Part shown: one piece after another, positions 41,930-52,339 of the stretch | Layout: every line of letters starts with the position of its first letter | Position numbering within the stretch: position 1 is the stretch's first letter | Source: Anniella stebbinsi | Lineage: Eukaryota > Chordata > Lepidosauria > Squamata > Anniellidae | DNA: 64,000 nt | Direction of reading: 5' to 3' | Assembly: GCA_029215795.1 (NCBI GenBank) | Contig: JARDYH010000001.1 | Coordinates: 9,604,001 to 9,668,000 of the forward strand | Made by a program: the position numbers and the translations under genes | The notes under the pieces: model-generated | What the model was told of the DNA's origin: nothing | Databases searched by the model: none | What the model saw: only the letters and a program-made list of their open reading frames with translations

Positions 41930-42580
41930 CCAGGAGGGTCGTTTTCTCAATCCATTCTGTTTTATTCATTCACTTTTGCTAACAGACTTAAAATAGAATC
42001 ACTGGATTCCAACAGTGGATTTCATATTTTCTCAGCCTTTCTTATTCTTGTTCACTGAATGTGGGTGGCATATAGACTGCCTCAACCACTGACTTTTGAC
42101 TGCATCCTAATTTTATTCCTGAAATACTCTAGAAAAAAATGCAGCTCTTTGGCTGGTTTTTCTTAGGGCAGATGAAAATTAAGTTCCCTGCAACATCATG
42201 TTGCTTATCGTGCGACGATTTATGAAGAGTTTTTGAGACTTGATGCGATCGGAGCGCGAAGTTGTATATTTTCATCCTGAGCTGTATTTTGTTTCACTGT
42301 TAACCGTACTTGCAGGCATCCCTGACAGCTCAGACAGATTCATTTTATATGTCCCAATTGCTTAGTTATGAGGCATCTTTTCCAGTTTAACTGCAAAAGC
42401 TGCTGAGATTTTATTTTTTGTTTGCAAATAAAGATTTACAGTTCGGCGAGGTAAAGTCCTGTTAGCAAACTTTGGGGCTCGTCCTTCGTGTAATCTCTTC
42501 AAGCCAGTGGGCTTGTTGTGGTTGATGTGGTTGTACCACAAGAGGAGAAGAAGAACCCTGATGGATCAGTCCAAAGCTGC
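41930..42580. other. unique DNA, candidate conserved element 42150-42480
   Basis: No repeat or exon. 42200-42260 is notably CpG-rich (cgtgcgacgattt, gatgcgatcggagcgcg) within AT-rich DNA, followed by 'gtttgcaaataaag'. This composition suggests constraint, inferred only. Confidence 0.35.
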
Positions 42581-42584
42581 CAGG

Positions 42585-42690
42585 CTGGCCTGAGGGGTAG
42601 GCATGGGGACCCACACTGACAAGTGCCCCCTGGAATTGTCCCTCCATGTAACCATTGCAGCCTGCTTGCTCACCTGCCTCTTGCTCTGGT
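42585..42690 (-). mobile_element. hAT-like repeat, same family as 1053-1879
   Basis: 'ctgaggggtaggcatggggac', 'acaagtgccccctggaattg' and 'ccattgcagcctgcttgctcacctgcctc' match the 25.86-25.97 kb copy and, as the complement, 1690-1800. Confidence 0.55.
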
Positions 42691-42830
42691 CCTGGGATGG
42701 TGCATCCGCTCCAGGTTTCAGCCAGAACTCTCAAGGAGCTATCCAAGATGCAAAGCAGTCATATATGTTCTGATTGAAACCTGGAGTGGATTCACCAACC
42801 CAGTGATATTGGAGCCACTGGCCTCCACTG
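42688..42830. mobile_element. palindromic MITE, CAGTGGAGGC family, left end lost
   Basis: The right end 'gccactggcctccactg' is intact. Arms 'atccgctccaggtttcagccagaac' and 'gttctgattgaaacctggagtggat' pair. The left terminus runs into the hAT-like repeat at 42585-42690 instead of CAGTGGAG. Confidence 0.75.
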
Positions 42831-43345
42831 TCTCCTGGGCAGGAATAAAGTTCCCCCGTCCCTGTTGTTCTCCCGTGATGACTGATACGTGGAGCTTTTG
42901 GGAGGTGTCTTCTGCAAACAAAGAGCAGGATTGCTCCATGGCACGTTAGCTCCTTTTTGTGGTGTTAATGATAGGCATGAGCCTGCTTTGAAAGGGCTTT
43001 TCCTGACTGATGAATTTTAAGGCTATCATATTAAGTATCACTTTTCCATATCCAATGCTTTTCTACCCTGGGGGATCAATCTAATTAAAGGTGAGCAGCA
43101 TTAAGTCCCAATTAGTTCAATGGCATATGTTCCAAAATCAGTATTGTAATGAAGGATAATACTGATTTTCGGCTGCAGTTTCCGTGGAAAATCCATGTCC
43201 CCAATCTTTTGGGGACACCTTGCAAAAATGTTGGCCATGTGAGGTGCTAGCTGTGTCCTCCTTCTGGGTTCAGCTCCTTTCCCAACATCCCTAGGAGCAG
43301 CTTTCCCTAACTTGGCATTTTCCAGATGGGTTGGACTACAACCGA
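42831..43345. other. unique DNA, candidate conserved element 42955-43190
   Basis: AT-rich non-repetitive stretch with 'tctaattaaagg' and 'cccaattagttc' (TAATTA and AATTAG words). No coding signal. Confidence 0.35.
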
Positions 43346-43349
43346 CATA

Positions 43350-43545
43350 ATAAGAGCATTAAGAATAAGAACATCAGAAGAATAAGAGCCCTGCTGAATC
43401 AGACCATGGGGAACGTGGGCAGGAGGGTGTTGTTCCACTCCTGTTGTGCTTGTGATTTTCCTGTGGGCAGCTGATTGGCCGTTGTGTGGGCAGAATGTTG
43501 GATTCGACGGACCCTTGGTCTGATCCCGCAGGGTTCTTCTTATCA
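43350..43545. mobile_element. inverted pair of CR1-type 3' ends
   Basis: 43357-43406 is the complement of the family's 3' end ('ataagagccctgctgaatcagacca'). 43407-43545 is the plus-strand 3' end ('tggggaacgtgggcaggaggg ... tggtctgatcccgcagggttcttcttat'). The two outer 26-bp ends pair as arms. The point of inversion falls at 43406. Confidence 0.75.
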
Positions 43546-43549
43546 ATGT

Positions 43550-43962
43550 CAGAATAACAAAGGTAACGTATGCCCTCTGTGAACCCCTCTTTTCCAGAGA
43601 GTTCCAGTAACGCCATTGTACATTGCGGAGCAGAAAGGAATGCTTTCACTGCTCCATAGACTTTGCATCGTCAGGGCAAATTCTTTGCATCAGCTGTTTC
43701 TGCAGCTGTGTGATGCAACCAGAGACTAGGCTGCCCTGGCCATGGAAGATTAAGGAGGTTGTGCTGACACAGCTAGGTTGCAGTCTCTGTTACACTGAAA
43801 ACAATAGAACACCCCCCCCCCATTGCTGACATGAATGGATAGCACGGCCCTAAACATGAATTTAAATTCCCCATCTTCATTACAGCAGGAATGAGTGCCT
43901 AGCGAATCAGGTGACTTTAAGAGATTAAGGGCCAAACTAGACGGCATGCCAGTCAAGCAATT
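43550..43962. other. unassigned
   Basis: No repeat family recognised. Confidence 0.3.
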
Positions 43963-43966
43963 CAGA

Positions 43967-44345
43967 GAATCATAGAATAGTAGAGTTGGAAAGGGCCTGT
44001 AAGGACATCGAGTCCAACCCCCCTGCTCAATGCAGGAATCCACCTTAAAACATACTTGAGAGATGGTTGTCCAGCTGCATCTTGAATGCCTCTAGTCTGA
44101 GAGAGCCTACGACCTCCCTAGGTAATTGGTTCCATCGCCATACTGCTCCGACAGTCAGGATGTTTTTCCTGATGTCCAGCTGGAATCTGACTTCCTGTAA
44201 CTTGAGCCCACTATTCTGTGTCCTGCACTCTGGGATGATCGAGAAGAGATCCTGGCCCTCCTCTGTGTGGCAACCTTTCAAGTATTTGAAGAGTGCTATC
44301 ATGCCTCCCCTCAATCTTCTCTTCTGAAGGCTAAACCTGCCCACT
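43967..44345 (-). pseudogene. CR1 LINE 3' end, ORF2 C-terminus open
   Basis: A minus-strand frame of 135 codons (44045-44452) contains RGGMIALFKYLKGCHTEEG, FSIIPECRTQNSGLK and WNQLPREVVGS in one open frame. The 3' tail octamers lie at 43967-43985 ('cagagaatcatagaatagtag' on the plus strand). Because the last 90 codons remain open, this is the best-preserved of the four copies. Nothing upstream of about 44345 is LINE. Confidence 0.92.
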
Positions 44346-44349
44346 TTCG

Positions 44350-45325
44350 TGAATAGCAGTTTCAAAGGGACTAGCAGGCATGCGTAGGAATGGACAGAAT
44401 CTCCCATGTCTGGCTCCATCGGATGCCCACCAAGCTCCTGATGAACCCGCAAGGCCAGCAGCCCTTGTCCGGACCCTTCAGTGTGTGCCGTGCTTCAGGG
44501 TGCTGTGGCCACTGAGTGGGCAGCAGTGATGGCTTGTAGAGAAGCCACCAAAAACGGGTGAGCTTCAGTCCGCCCATCCCTCCTTGTTAGTTTTTTTTTT
44601 TTTAAGAAAAAGAAATTCAAGCAGTTGCGAATTGGGTGAAATGGTGTCTTGTCTAGTTTTCCCTTATGAGTGCATATTTACAAGGATCGGCAAAAGCAGT
44701 GGTGGAATACCTTTGCTGTTTTTTATGGTTGAAAACATGGCCAGTTAAGAGACCTGTTCAGACAGAGATTAAAAGAGCTTTTAAATTTAATAACTTTAAT
44801 CAAATGCTTTCCCAAGGAATGCCCCAGTCATGCATAAGGCTTACCAGGCGAAAGGGACTTGCCCACAAGATTGTTTTTTGTCATCCTTTAATTAGCCCTG
44901 ATAATGAGGCCTCATTTTTGTGGAAATCTTAATTTAATGGCCTCGATATTGAATGACCTTGTATTCATCTCCTTCCCTCCCTCCCTCCCTCTCTCTCTGT
45001 GTAGGAAATGCAAATAATAAAGGTTGCTTTGGCCTAAAGCCAAACACACATAACAAACCGAAAGCTGTAGCTTGAAATGTGCTGGCTTTGCAGGTCATTC
45101 TGAAGGAGGCCTGAGGCCTGCCATGGGGAGGTTGTAGCCAGGGCCAGAACAGCAAATGCTGAAAAGCTACTTTGGCTTTGTTCTCATGAAGCGGAAGAGA
45201 AATGTACTCTAGCTCTATTCATTGGTGAGAGGACCAAAGACCTGATGGGATTATGTAGTAATAATGCCTCTTGTTAGAAAGGCAATTAGCAGAGGAAAAC
45301 AAAAAAAGGCAAAACAGGATGAGTA
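44350..45325. other. unique DNA, candidate conserved element 44735-44950
   Basis: 44735-44950 is AT-rich with 'aatttaataactttaatc', 'ctttaattagccctgataatg' and 'cttaatttaatggcc'. No repeat match. CT-rich low complexity at 44971-44999. Confidence 0.35.
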
Positions 45326-45330
45326 TTTAC

Positions 45331-46091
45331 TAGGAGTGTGCACAGACCTCCCGGATCAGATCGGGACCCGGATTGGGACCTCCAATTTTGTCCCGGATCA
45401 GATCGGACAAAATCGGAGGCCCCCTGGACTGGATCAGGTCCGATCCCAATCCAAAAATCAGATATCCGATTTTTGGATCGGCCGCCATTCCCCCCCCCCC
45501 CTTAGACTTGCATTGGGGGAAAGAAAGCTTCCCCCAATGCAAGTCTATGAGGAAAAAATGGCGGCGGGTGGGTGAGGGGGGCCTAACTCCCTCTTCCCCC
45601 CCCCCCGGGTCCGTCTGTTGTGGATGGCCCCTGCAGGTAAGCCCCCTCCCCCTCCCCCTGCTTACCTTCCGTGGCTGTCGGCTGCTGTCCGCCGCTGGCC
45701 GTTACTGCAAGCAGGCTTCGCAGCCTGCCCCTAGGTAGCGCGCCAGGTGATGTCATCATCTGGCGCGCTACCTAGGGGCAGGCCGCGAAGCCTGCTCGCA
45801 GTAGCGGACAGTGGCGGACAGGAGCGGACAGCCCTGGAAGGTAAGCCCCCTGCCCCCGTTGTCCGCTTCCATTGGCGGGCGCCTGTTGGTGCACGCCAAT
45901 GGAAGAGGCAGCAGGCACCAGCAGGCGCCCGCCGATCCTCCAATCCATCCGATCTGGATCGGGACATTTCCGGATCAGATCGGATTGGATCGAATGATCC
46001 AGTGGTGAGATCAGAAATCAGATAATTGTATCCGATTTCCCCTGGATCGGATCCGGATCGTGGATTGGACCCTATCCAGTGCACACCCCTA
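45331..46091. mobile_element. hAT-like transposon, 761 bp, perfect TSD, strongly structured
   Basis: Ends TAGGAGTGTGCAC and GTGCACACCCCTA are inverted repeats with one mismatch. The octamer gtatttac flanks both sides exactly (45323-45330 and 46092-46099). Subterminal regions are dense in GATC-type palindromes (atcggatccggatc). Inside are a 17-bp-arm hairpin (45504-45546) and a 93-bp-arm hairpin (45660-45846). The interior is much richer in GC than its flanks. No transposase frame. Confidence 0.92.
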
Positions 46092-46099
46092 GTATTTAC

Positions 46100-46490
46100 C
46101 AGTCCCACATGCGCACAAGGCCATCTTAGAATGAAAAGGGTACCACAGTCTTCTTTAGAAAAGGTCAAATAGTTTACTCACAATATTATTGCTTACAAGA
46201 TCCAGGTACAGCAGAGGGTTTTTAATGGAGTACCCCCCCCCTTCATTTATTTTATCTATTTATTTAAAGGATGTTGACTTGGATCCCATTTGTTGGCCGG
46301 AGGACCATTTGCTGGAATGGCAGGGCACAAGCCTTGCAAATGAATGAATGAATGAATGAATGAATGAATGAATGAAGTTTGTTTAATACAATGCAGGTAT
46401 TTCTGTAGCTATTTGATTTGGAGGACGTTACTTAAATCAATTCTGTTGACTAGCTTTAAAAAAAATATCTGGCAGAGAACAGAGCTAGGA
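46100..46490. other. unassigned, with (GAAT)n
   Basis: A pure (TGAA)n tract of about nine units at 46341-46376. No gene or repeat family otherwise. Confidence 0.4.
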
Positions 46491-46499
46491 TCTTATTTC

Positions 46500-46640
46500 T
46501 TAAATACATTTATATCTCATCTTTTTTCCATTGTGGAACTCAAGGTAAGCTACATGTGGTTCCCAAATGGTCTCTCCTCTAAACACTGACCAGACCCAGA
46601 CCTGTTTAGCTTCAGCAAGGTGCCTTGAGACCACATCTAA
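46500..46640 (-). mobile_element. 5S rRNA-derived SINE
   Basis: On the minus strand 46624-46559 reads 'gctgaagctaaacaggtctg', then 'gtctggtcagtg' and 'gagagaccatttgggaacc'. This follows the 3' half of vertebrate 5S rRNA (GAAGCTAAGCAGGGTCGGGC, CTGGTTAGTACTTGG, GGGAGACCGCCTGGGAA) with indels and substitutions. It is joined to a SINE tail (46500-46558: 'cttgagttcc ... gatgagatataaatg') that resembles the tails of the MIR-like SINEs. Too diverged and fused to be a 5S gene. Confidence 0.75.
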
Positions 46641-46644
46641 ACCA

Positions 46645-47395
46645 GAAAGAGCTTTTTATGTAGAATTTTGCAACATTTGAAGCACCCCATGCTACTTGTG
46701 CATATAGGCAGTGCCTGATTTTTCTGAAGTGCCCCGCTCTAGAATTTCCTTGGCCTCACATTTATTCAGCTCCACTGGTACCTGATGTAGGAACCCCCCT
46801 CATTTTTTCCTTATATGCTACCACCAATTCATCTTTTAAATTTCCTTGTTGTCTTGCTGGGGACAGATAAATCGTACAGCCTGACTGTGACTCATCCGAG
46901 TTTAGTCATTAAATCTAAACATGTAATTTTAAATCACTTAACTAAATTTTTTTAGGAATGGTTTCCTGGGATTACAGTCACGCATAGTTCAGCAAAATGG
47001 ATTTCCCTTGGAATGGCATTTAGTTTTGGGAGGGGAAAAACCACTGATTGAAAACTTCAGTGAGAAACACAAAGAGACAATAGTACGACCTCTCCCTCCC
47101 CCTCCCCCTCCCCCCTCCCCTCCCCCCATCTCTTGATAACCTGAGCAAACACTCAATACTGTACCAATGAATATATCGATTGGGTTAATATATTCTATGG
47201 CTTTTTCATTGTGTGTTTGCCCTCTAGCTGCGTTGTACTGCAACTCCCATCGTCCTCAGCTAACAGGCCAATGGGCCTGCTGACTGGGGATCATGGGAGT
47301 TATTGACATAAGGCAGGGGAGTGTGTGGGCAGGAAAAAAATTAACAGTTTCAGGGACTGTTTTGGATACAGAAGTTGGAGAACTCAGAAGCTGAG
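46645..47395. other. unassigned, C-rich tract and small hAT fragment
   Basis: A CCCCCT-type tract at 47091-47127 (G-rich on the minus strand). 47235-47310 is a palindromic 'caactcccatcgtcctc ... gatcatgggagttattg' remnant of the hAT family. Confidence 0.45.
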
Positions 47396-47399
47396 TGTA

Positions 47400-47740
47400 A
47401 TGTATTTATGATTGATTAATTGTAGCAACTGCCCAACAGCTGCAGTTTTCTGGGCAGTGTACAAATTAGAAATGGAAAATGGAAAGTTAGCAATAATTCA
47501 ATAGCAAAACAGTTCAGATAAAAGCAAGATAAAGGTAGCAGCTATATGTAATGAAAACTAAAGTAAAACCAGCTGCAGGGATAAAATAGGTGCCCAGATC
47601 TAACAGCACTAAAACTGCTCCCTACAAAATGTCTGTGAAAATAAAAAAAAGGACTTGAACTGGGACAAAAATGACTATAATGTAGGGTAGAGAGCATTTT
47701 CCGGATGGGGCACCATCACTGAAAAGGCCCTCAAGCTGAT
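47400..47740 (-). mobile_element. L2 LINE 3' end
   Basis: 'gtatttatgattgattaattg ... tgcagttttctgggcagtgtacaaatt' (tail complement) leads to 'ttccggatggggcaccatcactgaaaaggccctc', matching 58430-58460. Coding frame degraded. Confidence 0.75.
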
Positions 47741-47744
47741 ATCT

Positions 47745-49090
47745 AGAAGGAACTGGCAATGCTGGGTGCCTAAGCCGACGCTTAGGAGGTGTGCATGCTG
47801 CTTGTCTCAACTTGATACTATAGTTCAGCCTTCCTCAACCTGGGATTCTTTAGTTGACAGTTTTACTTCTGTGTCTAAAGAGCATTTTTATTTTTTAAAA
47901 GAGCAGGAATAAATGGCGTGTTATTTTTGATGGCAAAAGGAAGTGCAATTTCTTCTTGAGTATTTATGCTATTGTGCTATACTGCAATGCCACCTAGAGG
48001 TTATATAGCAGAAAAGGAAATGCTCTTCTGGAGTGATCGGATCTCAATTCTGTGATGAAACCAAAAGTAGAGACAGAGGATTAACAGCCGTATGTAGGAA
48101 AGCTCCGAGTCTTTGGTTAGCTGTTGTCTGAAGGAAGTCAAATCCAGGTAGCACTGCCCTTAGATCCTCAGATGTGCTCCGAGACATATCACACCTCTCT
48201 TATCAGTGAGACTAGGGAACCACCTAATGCAAAAGATGTAGAAAGTGGGTAATGCATAACAGTATATTTTAATATATGCTTTTGAACATTCACCGGAGCA
48301 AGGCTAATGAAAAATGCTGACTGTGATCATTGTAGCATTAGCTTGGGCTCTGTGTAATATTGTTTTCTTGCCCCCCCCCCCCAACAAGGCATGATTAAAA
48401 CAAATGTTCTGGCCATGAATTATGGTGTTTAAAGATTTGGACCACCCCATAACTTTGCTGCAGTTGAAGATTTATGAACATACAAAACCCTTTCTGCATT
48501 TCTGTATGATTTGTTCCTGACCCTGTTCTTCTTGGACACAAAGGACAAGGTGAGTTATGCTGTGACATCCCACTCTTTGGAAGCCTATAAATGTTACTCT
48601 TGTGTTTAACTCATTTCATATTCTTGCTGTGTTAACTTCACATTTCAAAAAGGCCAATCTGAAATGTGTTGTTCGTAAGAAGTCTGCAGGAACGGATGTT
48701 TCAAAACGAAAAGAGCTCAGAAAAATATGCAATATTCCATTTTGCCCTTTGCGATTTTCCTTTCGCTTTTTGCAAATTTTGGAGCTCAGCCATGCGATTG
48801 ACATAATCAGGTGGTGCAGCTCTTTCTGTACGGGACCACTTCAAAATGCAGCAATGGCATCATATCCTTGAATGCTTTAATGCACTTAACAACAAAGCTC
48901 CTTTCACACAGAAAGGTAGCATTTCAGGGATAAAGGGCACAGCCTACTCCCCCCCCCCCCATGTGGTGGTTATGCATGTACAGGGAAGTTGGTTATGGGT
49001 GGTCACTCAAACTAGCAATGTTTCCACCTGCAGCTCAAAGCAGTAGTCCAAACGGAGCTGAATTACGTGATTCTGCTGATTATGTTTTTT
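47745..49090. other. unassigned; possible conserved stretch 48250-48370
   Basis: No repeat matched. 48290-48365 ('gagcaaggctaatgaaaaatgctgac', 'tgtagcattagcttggg') looks unique and non-degenerate. A C run lies at 48371-48382. Confidence 0.3.
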
Positions 49091-49094
49091 GTAA

Positions 49095-49165
49095 ACAATA
49101 ATTTATATCCCACCCTTCAGCTTCATGGTTTCAAGGGCAGCTTACAATAAACATTTTAAACCATT
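49095..49165 (-). mobile_element. L2-like 3' tail
   Basis: 'aataatttatatcccacccttcagcttcatggtttcaagggcagcttacaataaac' is the complement of a LINE tail. Confidence 0.6.
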
Positions 49166-49169
49166 ATAA

Positions 49170-49410
49170 ATATTAAATGACCTTAAGGTCTCAGATGATG
49201 GCCTTAACGCTTAGCAAAGGTGATAGTCCTTTGGATGGAAGATGAGCCCTTCTGAATTCCTTGAAGTTCTGTTTATCCAGTGTATAGAAATGACTTTTTG
49301 CAATGAAGCCTTTCTCTTAAAAATGTAATTGTAGCAATGCAAATGACTGTACTGTATTAATAAGAACAGCCCCTTGGGGGCAGAACATGGTTAAAGATGA
49401 GAGAAACCAG

Positions 49411-49455
<45 letters not shown>

Positions 49456-50690
49456 GGATCATATTGCTAATGCATTGATCATTTTGGGGACATTTAGTTG
49501 AGCCCTAGTGAGGGATTATCATTACTTTGTACATTGATCTGTAAAATGTCATACTATTAAAGGGAAAGGAAGTTAAAGAAAAAAGATGATATTTCACTTC
49601 CCTCCTTCAGTCTTGCAACTCAAAGTGAACCACACCTTTTTGACCCCTATAGCTTGCCATGGGTATGGCCATCTTCCAAAGGTCTCTCACATTGTGGCCT
49701 CCTGCCTACCTTCATTAGGGTAAAGTGGCCGATTCGGTAGAAAACATGACAAGATGTGCAGAATTCTTCTAACCTCATTAGACGGCGAGGGTGAGGGAAT
49801 CCTGATGAAGCTGATTATAATGGAAAGCCGGGTTGAGTGAGGTCAGACAGCTGTGTCCGGAAAGAGAGGACCAAGGTGTTTAGCAGAACATGCTATGTAG
49901 ACGTGCAAGGAAATAGGAGACAAATGCAATATGAAGAATTGGAAACGAGGCCAGTGCCAGGTTATGGAGGCCTTTGGACAAGGCATCTTCATCCTTGGGA
50001 AAGACACCCTCCACCTCCTCACTACCATTACCGCTGGCTGGTTTCTTGCCCGGGAGAGATCTAGGGAGTACTGGATGGTCGGATGACTCCAAGTTAAGGA
50101 CTTTCGATCACCCAGGGCTCAGTCAATAGGATTGGACCCTTAAAAGTGTGTGTGTCCCCCATGCTAAATGGCAGATGGAGCTGTGTTGGATTAGTGCGCA
50201 TCTGAAACTTGCAAATCAAATTTGTGCTTTCATTTCCATTGATGAGCAGTCAATGTTGAAGTCTGTACTTCCAGAACTCTGACTTTGGAATTATTCATTT
50301 TGGCAAACATCTAATTTGCTTCGTGAGCTATCATTTGGGCTAATTCACTTTGATAACAAGGCAGACATCTTTTTTAAAAAAAATCTCTTCGCATGATCGG
50401 GGGGAGGGGGGGAGTTACCAATGACAGTATTGAGTTGCAAAGCTAAAACAGTGGGAATAACCCATTCATAAAACAACAACAGCCACAACCAGTGCAGTAA
50501 CCATCTTTGACGATGTCACACTTCAAACGCTCTATGAAATAAAAGGGAGCGTTCATTTTGGACATCTTCTAAGAGAATCAGTGAAGGGATTCTCAGAATT
50601 CTAGAGGCGGGTTGATATGACTTTCCCAACATGGAAAGGCTAAAGCATTTGGGACTTGGAAAAACATTTAGTTTGGAAAAAAAAGATGAC
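49170..50690. other. unassigned, with (TC)n
   Basis: A pure (TC)n tract at 49411-49452. No gene or other family recognised. Confidence 0.4.
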
Positions 50691-50697
50691 GAAGGCA

Positions 50698-50825
50698 GGA
50701 GTGGGCAGCTGTGGTTCTCCAGATGTTGATTAATCACAATTCCCTCCATCCTTCACCATTGGTCAGGCTGGTTGGGATTGTTGAGAATTGAAGAACATCT
50801 CAAGAGCCAAAGCCTCCCCAGCCCT
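50698..50825. mobile_element. hAT-like palindromic remnant
   Basis: 'ggagtgggcagctgtggttctccagatgttg' at the left, 'gaacatctcaagagccaaagcctccccagcc' at the right. Same type as 51117-51244, diverged. Confidence 0.5.
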
Positions 50826-51027
50826 GGAATAAGGGGTGGGCATGATAGATGTTTATAACATTAGTCATTACATGGAGAAAGTGGATCGAGGGAAGTCTTT
50901 TTCTTCCGGTCTCAGATATCAGAACACGGTAAAGGGTGAAATAGATTGGTGGTAGATTCAGGACAGCAAATGCAACACGTATTTGATTTTATGGGATCCT
51001 CTGCCACAGAATCTGGTGGTGGCCACT

Positions 51028-51260
51028 GCTAGCTTATAGTGCAATCCTAGGCATGTCTATTAGAAGTAAGCCCCATTAAGTTCAATGAGACTTACTCCTT
51101 GGTAAGTATGTAAAGGAGGGACAGAGCACATATGGCCCTCCAGATGTGGTCAGACTACAACTCCCATTGGTTAGTCTGGCAAGGGCTGCTGGGAATTGTC
51201 ATCATCCAATATCACCTGGAGGGCCGTACATTCCCCACCACTGGTGTAAAGGATTGCAGC
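51028..51260. repeat. short 'tgcaatcctaggcatg' repeat, split
   Basis: Left 'agtgcaatcctaggcatgtctattagaagtaagccccattaag' and right 'gtaaaggattgca' are inverted ends. It sits inside the CR1 copy and is itself split at 51117-51244. Confidence 0.7.
51117..51244. mobile_element. hAT-like element, 128 bp, perfect TSD
   Basis: Both flanks are tgtaaagg (51109-51116 and 51245-51252). The inverted arms 'catatggccctccagatg' and 'cacctggagggccgtac' pair, and inner 'gactacaactcccattgg' defines the family. The innermost of three nested elements. Confidence 0.88.
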
Positions 51261-51510
51261 CTTGGGTGGTTTTAAAAGGAGATTAGGCAAATTCATGGAA
51301 GATAAGGCTATCAATGGCTACTAATCCTGATGGTTGCATATGACCTCCACTCTCAGAGGCAGTACACTAGGTGGCGTGCTCAATATGAGTTGCAGGGAAA
51401 CACATGTGGGAAGGTGCTATTGAGTTCATGGTCTACTTGTGCAGTTCCCATTGAGGCATCTGACAGGCCACTATACAAACAATATGCCGGACTAGATAGG
51501 TCTTATCCAG

Positions 51511-51740
51511 AATAAGAACATAAGAAGAGCCCTGCTGGATCAGACCAAGAGCCCATCTTAGTCCAGCACTCTGTTCAGATAGTGGCCAACCAATTGTTGA
51601 CCAGGGACCCACAAGCAGGACATGGTGCAACAGCATCCTCCCACCCATGTCCCTCAGCAACTAGTGTATAGGCTTAATGCTTCTGATACTGGAGGTTGCA
51701 CATAATCATCAGGACTAGTAGCCATTGATAGCCTTCTCCA
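51511..51740 (-). pseudogene. CR1-type LINE 3' end
   Basis: 'aacataagaagagccctgctggatcagaccaagagcccatc' is the complement of the 3' terminus, continuing to 'gactagtagccattgatagccttctcc'. It abuts the plus-strand copy tail to tail. Confidence 0.9.
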
Positions 51741-51744
51741 GAAT

Positions 51745-52225
51745 GTTTCTGCTTACATCCTTACAGATGAAATGCACTTCAATGTGTTTAGTGGGTTTCA
51801 GAGGTAGGGTTAAGTGAGACTGGTATAGCTGAAGTGGGGCTTGGAAAAACTCCTGCCCTGCTACCAAATCTAGTGCACTAAAATATTGTTTTTTTTCTTT
51901 TGGGAGGGGGGGGGGATAAACACTATTTTCCCTCGCTCAATCTCTTAGTATTATACATTACTCTACTTGTCAGGCAAAGCAATATAAGTCATTCCTGTGA
52001 CAAGCATACAGCCAACAGTGTGTACCATGCATTGCAGATTAAATAAAATAACACAGTGCATTAGTGAGAATTTGCTGATACAACGTGGCTGCAAAACTGT
52101 AGGAGCCCTCGTATTCTCCGTGAATTTCACTTTGCTGTTTAGCTGCCTCCTCCCTCTGTGCTCCAACCATTGGACGCTACTTTGGCCTCCTTATTCATTC
52201 TGCCAATTTCTGTTCTACTGGACTA
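51745..52225. other. unassigned
   Basis: No repeat or gene recognised; G run at 51907-51915. Confidence 0.3.
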
Positions 52226-52229
52226 TATA

Positions 52230-52335
52230 AAGCAGGGGTGTTGTTGGACTACAACTCACACCAGCCCTTGCCAGCGAATGATGAGAAATGATGGGAGTTA
52301 CAGTTCAATACCTGGAAGGCTTCCAGTTGCCCACC
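52230..52335. mobile_element. hAT-like palindromic remnant
   Basis: 'gcaggggtgttgttggactacaactcac' is mirrored by 'gatgggagttacagttcaatacctgg ... gttgcccacctatg'. CAGGGGTG left end as in 38372. Confidence 0.6.
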
Positions 52336-52339
52336 TATG

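Larger units (their letters stand above)
50850..51510 (+). pseudogene. CR1-type LINE 3' end with nested insertions
   Basis: 50930-51020 holds the ORF2 C-terminal part ('gtagattcaggacagcaaatgcaacac', 'cctctgccacagaatctggtggtggccac'). It resumes at 51262 with 'cttgggtggttttaaaaggagattaggcaaattcatgg' and runs to about 51510 without reaching the usual octamer tail. The gap is filled by a short repeat that itself holds a hAT element. Confidence 0.85.

Noticed and set aside
43967..44452. Functional protein gene on the minus strand
   Set aside because: The 135-codon frame is the C-terminus of a CR1 ORF2 joined to unrelated DNA upstream, without the catalytic domains.
46559..46624. 5S rRNA gene
   Set aside because: Only the 3' half is similar, with many changes, and it is fused to a SINE tail.
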